A stretch of 64,000 nucleotides of DNA, taken from NCBI RefSeq assembly GCF_038008685.1, contig NZ_JBBOZQ010000001.1, positions 2,852,001-2,916,000 on the forward strand, read 5' to 3'. Below the pieces are notes generated by a model that was not told where the DNA came from, made no database searches, and saw nothing but the letters and a program-made list of their open reading frames with translations. The position numbers and the translations under genes were made by a program. Each line of letters starts with the position of its first letter. Position 1 is the first letter of the stretch. Source of the stretch: Lysinibacillus sp. FSL W8-0992. Its GTDB lineage: Bacteria; Bacillota; Bacilli; Bacillales_A; Planococcaceae. Below, in pieces: positions 61,587 to 64,000 of the stretch.

Positions 61587-61715
61587 ATTAAAAGGGCCAC
61601 TGGACCAGAGTGACCCTAAACCAACAAATCAAGAGGTGTCAAACTAAGAAACTAGCTTAACACTACTATTTATATGATTGGATAACTATGTTTGTATAGT
61701 TCATAGCCCTTAAAA
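61587..61715 (-). ncRNA. Candidate small RNA with anti-SD box, copy E
   Basis: Minus strand: 5' helix AACTAT / ATAGTT, linker CATATAAATAGTAGT, helix GTGTTAAGCTAG / CTTAGTTTGACAC, box CACCTCTTGATTTGTTGG, terminator stem AGGGTCACT / AGTGGCCCT and T4. The second helix holds two U-G or G-U pairs and the terminator one U-G pair in the minus RNA; all three would be C-A mismatches on the plus strand. A 12-codon ORF (MNYTNIVIQSYK) lies in the 5' part, shared with copy F. Confidence 0.6.
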
Positions 61716-61721
61716 AAGATA

Positions 61722-61754
61722 TAAAAAAAGCTATAACGGCGAGGTCGTCATAGC
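61722..61754 (-). terminator. Minus-strand terminator just upstream of copy E
   Basis: GCTATGACG / CGTTATAGC stem with T7 on the minus strand. No gene on that strand ends here, so it may insulate copy E from upstream transcription. Confidence 0.55.
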
Positions 61755-61825
61755 CCAAGTAAAGTGTGTGATAGTGACAGATCTATTTTTTTCCAAGTTG
61801 TGTTGAAATTTATACATTAGCAATA

Positions 61826-61856
61826 AAAAAGGATCACTTCAATTAAGGAAGTGATC
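61826..61856 (-). terminator. Minus-strand terminator-type hairpin
   Basis: GATCACTTC / GAAGTGATC stem with T6 on the minus strand. The stretch 61857-62009 holds no gene. Confidence 0.5.
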
Positions 61857-62009
61857 AACGGGAAGTGCCAATTTCTAAAGGATTAGTTAGAGTGATATAT
61901 CTCTCAAGCAAATTACAGGACACTTTATTTTATGTATTAAAAAGTGAATAGTTTAGGCGGTAGGTTATTGTTTAAAAAAGAGGGAGGCTATGGAGGTTCG
62001 ATTGAGTAC

Positions 62010-62052
62010 GACAAACCCTCTCCCCAGTTTGATACTGGGGAGAGGGTTTGTC
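62010..62052 (-). terminator. 19-bp perfect GC-rich hairpin after the DUF3231 gene
   Basis: Left arm 62010-62028 (GACAAACCCTCTCCCCAGT) pairs fully with 62034-62052; loop TTGAT. It lies 14 bases past the stop codon but has no T run. It may stabilise the mRNA end or act as an atypical terminator. Confidence 0.6.
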
Positions 62053-62065
62053 AGGTAAATAAATA

Positions 62066-62575
62066 TTATTTTTCTGGATAATCTACATGTAATGGTGGTG
62101 GAACTAACCAACCTTTAGTTTTATTAAGACGTAGTAGTTTGGCACCGATTAGAGCTTTTGCTGCATGGAATTGACCATACATTAATGCGATATCTTCACG
62201 AGTGGAAGTACCCATTGCCTGACTGCATGCAACTAATCCAGCAGCTAGGTCTACTGACAGTGCAGCACTAATTTCTGGATCACTAAATTTTGCTCCTGGA
62301 GGGATATCCTCCATTCTTGCTACAGGTCTTTCAGGTGGAGCAGGAGGTAAACCAATACCATTAGTTTTTAGTATTTTTTCTAATTGTTTTACTTCGTCCC
62401 TACAAAGTTCGATTATATCTTCAATAATTTTTTTTAGATCTTCGTCACCTGCATGATTATAGAACGTTTGATAGCCAGCAATCATTCCGTAGTCTGTCAT
62501 TAAACCTGTCCAAACACTAAATACTTCACCGTAATGCAATGGTTCATCTTTTGGATTTCCGCTAAGTATTCCCAT
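62066..62575 (-). CDS. DUF3231 family protein
   Basis: ATG 62575 with GGAAGTG. A 169-residue single-repeat member with LHYGEVFSVWTGLMTDYGMI, AGYQTFYNHAGDEDLKKII, a Pro-rich loop (GLPPAPPERP) and DIALMYGQFHAAKALIGAKL. Conserved His and Glu residues in the helices (YNHAGDED, FHAAK) suggest a ferritin-like bundle. Longer two-repeat forms are common in spore formers; some are linked to spore surface or stress. Function unknown. Confidence 0.85.
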   Translation of the reverse strand: MGILSGNPKDEPLHYGEVFSVWTGLMTDYGMIAGYQTFYNHAGDEDLKKIIEDIIELCRDEVKQLEKILKTNGIGLPPAPPERPVARMEDIPPGAKFSDPEISAALSVDLAAGLVACSQAMGTSTREDIALMYGQFHAAKALIGAKLLRLNKTKGWLVPPPLHVDYPEK

Positions 62576-62774
62576 ACTACACTTCCTTTTCTGGTTTTCG
62601 CCATTTTTCAAACAAGGATAGTATGGATGGAATTTTAAAAATAATTCATATAAAAAAAGTATACTGAACAATTTGAGGAAAATGGGTAACAAAAAACTCG
62701 AAAGATATTGTTCAGTAAGCAAGTGAGAACACGGGTTATTAATTATCTGATATGAATGAAAAAATATGAATAGA

Positions 62775-62814
62775 AAAAAGGAGTAAATCCCTTGTCGAAG
62801 GAAACTTACTCCTG
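62775..62814 (-). terminator. Terminator of the exosporium-type gene
   Basis: AGGAGTAAGT / ATTTACTCCT stem with inner CCTT / AAGG pairing, T6 on the minus strand. Confidence 0.8.
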
Positions 62815-62839
62815 ACTATTTTTACTAAGTATTTTATCT

Positions 62840-63385
62840 TTAAACAATTGGACTTAACAATTTAAGGATAATAGAAGCATTTACGTTTATTTGTGTGCCT
62901 CCAGCCAAAGTTTGTAGGGTAACTGCTGCGGCAGACGAATGATTTCTAAGTGTAAGAATCCCTCCGGATGATATTAAAACTAATGCCTGACCAGTGTTTT
63001 GTTGAGTGCCTGCTCCTGAACCATAGACTGCTTGGGTAACAGGTGCACCATTTAAAAACAGTGTGAATTGGTTAGGTTCCACACCTGATACGATGAAAGT
63101 AACTTCGTAGACTCCTGGTGTGGTAACAAAAATTTGAGAGGTTCCAGGTACATGCGTAATTCCAGGTGTAACTAAGCCTGTTGAATCGAAAAGAATATCA
63201 GCCTCTATAGCTACAACTTCTGCACTTAGATTGTAAATATATCCATATTCACATAAACCGCTACAGGGTGAAGGTGGTGTTACCGGAGTGATACCAGTCA
63301 TTCCACAGAGCTCCACAGCAGTAAAAGGTCTTGTTTGTCGTCCACATAAACAGGAATGTTTATTACAGTTACTACAATTATCCAT
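62840..63385 (-). CDS. Exosporium-type protein with BclA-C-like domain
   Basis: ATG after GGAGGTGG. The Cys-rich head (MDNCSNCNKHSCLCG) is followed by a Pro-rich link (TPVTPPSPC) and a 135-residue all-beta domain: ADILFDSTGLVTPGITHVPG, TPGVYEVTFIVSGVEPNQFT, LFLNGAPV and SIILKLLS. This is the C1q/TNF-like fold of the BclA C-terminal domain, but the collagen-like GXX repeats of BclA are absent. The head suggests anchoring by disulfides on the spore surface (inference). Confidence 0.85.
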   Translation of the reverse strand: MDNCSNCNKHSCLCGRQTRPFTAVELCGMTGITPVTPPSPCSGLCEYGYIYNLSAEVVAIEADILFDSTGLVTPGITHVPGTSQIFVTTPGVYEVTFIVSGVEPNQFTLFLNGAPVTQAVYGSGAGTQQNTGQALVLISSGGILTLRNHSSAAAVTLQTLAGGTQINVNASIILKLLSPIV

Positions 63386-63867
63386 ATTTCCACCTCCATT
63401 TGAAGTATTCTATTCGTATGAAAAATGGAGTTAAGGGCAATCGGCTCTGCTGTATTTAATTTATAAAAATTAATTTATTGCACATTTTGAGTAAAATGGT
63501 CAGTAAATAGAGATAAGAAAAAGCCGCAACGTTGTCACACGCTACAGCTTTTCTATAACAATATGTAGATAACTGCAATGACTGAAATTGGCTTCTCAAT
63601 CATCAAAAAGTTAGAAGAATTCATAGCAGTTACAATTCATTATTAACAAACTTGATTAATTTTATACAAAACGTGGGCAAAATCGAAATAATAGGTGGTG
63701 ATAGAAAATCAATATCATTGGATTCGTAGTATTTATTGGAGTTCTTTCTACTATTTGTGCGATTTTATGCTTTATGTTATTTAAATTATTTGATCGGACT
63801 AAAAAAGAAAGTAAGAAATAATTAATCAATCATGTTAGAAATCACAATGGTTCAAGATTATAAAATT
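63386..63867. other. Intergenic region with an imperfect hairpin and a possible tiny ORF
   Basis: At 63523-63553 an AGCCGCAACG..CGCTACAGCTT structure forms an imperfect minus-strand terminator. At 63708-63821 a frame preceded by AGGTGGTG encodes INIIGFVVFIGVLSTICAIL, CFMLFKLFDRTKKESKK and stop, a plausible 37-residue membrane peptide. Its start would have to be ATC or ATT, so it is not called a gene. Confidence 0.35.
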
Positions 63868-64000
63868 TAAGGGTCACTGGACCAGAGTGACCCTAAACCA
63901 ACAAATCAAGAGGTGTCAAACTAAGAAAATAGCTTAACACTACTATTTATATGATTGGATAACTATATTTGTATAGTTCATAGCCTTTGGAAACATAAAA
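63868..64000 (-). ncRNA. Candidate small RNA with anti-SD box, copy F (reaches window edge)
   Basis: Nearly identical to copy E: 5' helix AACTAT / ATAGTT with the 12-codon ORF, linker, helix GTGTTAAGCTA / TTAGTTTGACAC, box CACCTCTTGATTTGTTGG and stem AGGGTCACT / AGTGACCCT. The terminal U tract is weak (TTAAATTTTAT). The likely promoter lies beyond the window end. Confidence 0.6.

Noticed and set aside
1-64000. CRISPR arrays, retrons, diversity-generating elements, rRNA or tRNA genes
   Set aside because: No regularly spaced direct repeats, reverse transcriptase, template/variable repeat pair, rRNA segment or cloverleaf was found.

Overview
The window is AT-rich DNA from an endospore-forming, low-GC Gram-positive bacterium. 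It carries a YjcZ-type sporulation peptide, a Cys/His-rich spore-coat-like protein, a BclA-C-terminal-like exosporium protein, and many small Bacillaceae proteins. TTG and GTG starts with strong Shine-Dalgarno (SD) sequences are frequent. Overall it looks like a Lysinibacillus-type Bacillaceae/Planococcaceae chromosome; that genus call is inference. No rRNA, tRNA, CRISPR array or intact transposase was seen.

Layout. 1-6.6 kb: end of a chemotaxis receptor, an SLH-like surface protein, a large beta-helix protein, a methyltransferase, DNA-3-methyladenine glycosylase I and a cold-shock gene with a structured leader. 6.7-19 kb: spore and envelope genes (coat-like protein, lipoprotein, polysaccharide deacetylase, YjcZ peptide), an O-methyltransferase operon behind a promoter with two palindromic operators, an orphan phage baseplate gp25-like protein and an orphan holin. 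20.0-23.6 kb: a lactococcin-972-type bacteriocin operon (precursor, DUF1430-type membrane protein, ABC ATPase, small membrane-anchored protein). 24-30.6 kb: pentapeptide, Nudix, amidohydrolase, acetyltransferase and seven-bladed YVTN propeller genes. 31.2-32.7 kb: a two-gene pair (DUF4868 protein plus four-helix membrane protein) that looks like the anti-phage system Kiwa in reversed gene order. 33-46 kb: housekeeping and accessory genes with IS3-family relics, a group II intron 3' end and an MFS pump preceded by a short leader ORF. 47-57 kb: small membrane proteins, lipoproteins and putative metalloproteases mixed with decayed gene copies and short repeats. 58-61.5 kb: a toxin tail with a DUF3885 immunity-type protein, then a decaying prophage block. 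61.6-64 kb: spore-surface and DUF3231 genes.

The most unusual signal is an intergenic element of about 130 nt present in five copies (near 11.1, 18.1, 37.0, 61.6 and 63.9 kb), with a partial relative in the 3' UTR of the YjcZ gene. On the minus strand it reads as a small RNA: helices, an unpaired CCUCCU-type anti-Shine-Dalgarno box, and a terminator-type hairpin. Several base changes between copies stay paired as G-U only in the minus-strand RNA, which argues that this strand is the functional transcript.

Three consecutive prophage genes each carry one in-frame stop, and several other genes show simple decay (a 5-bp duplication, loss of one A in an A-run). The region therefore looks like accessory DNA in active turnover. 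Seven GNAT acetyltransferases, a bacteriocin, a probable defence pair, a MccF-type peptidase and an orphan immunity gene give it a competition-and-defence character.
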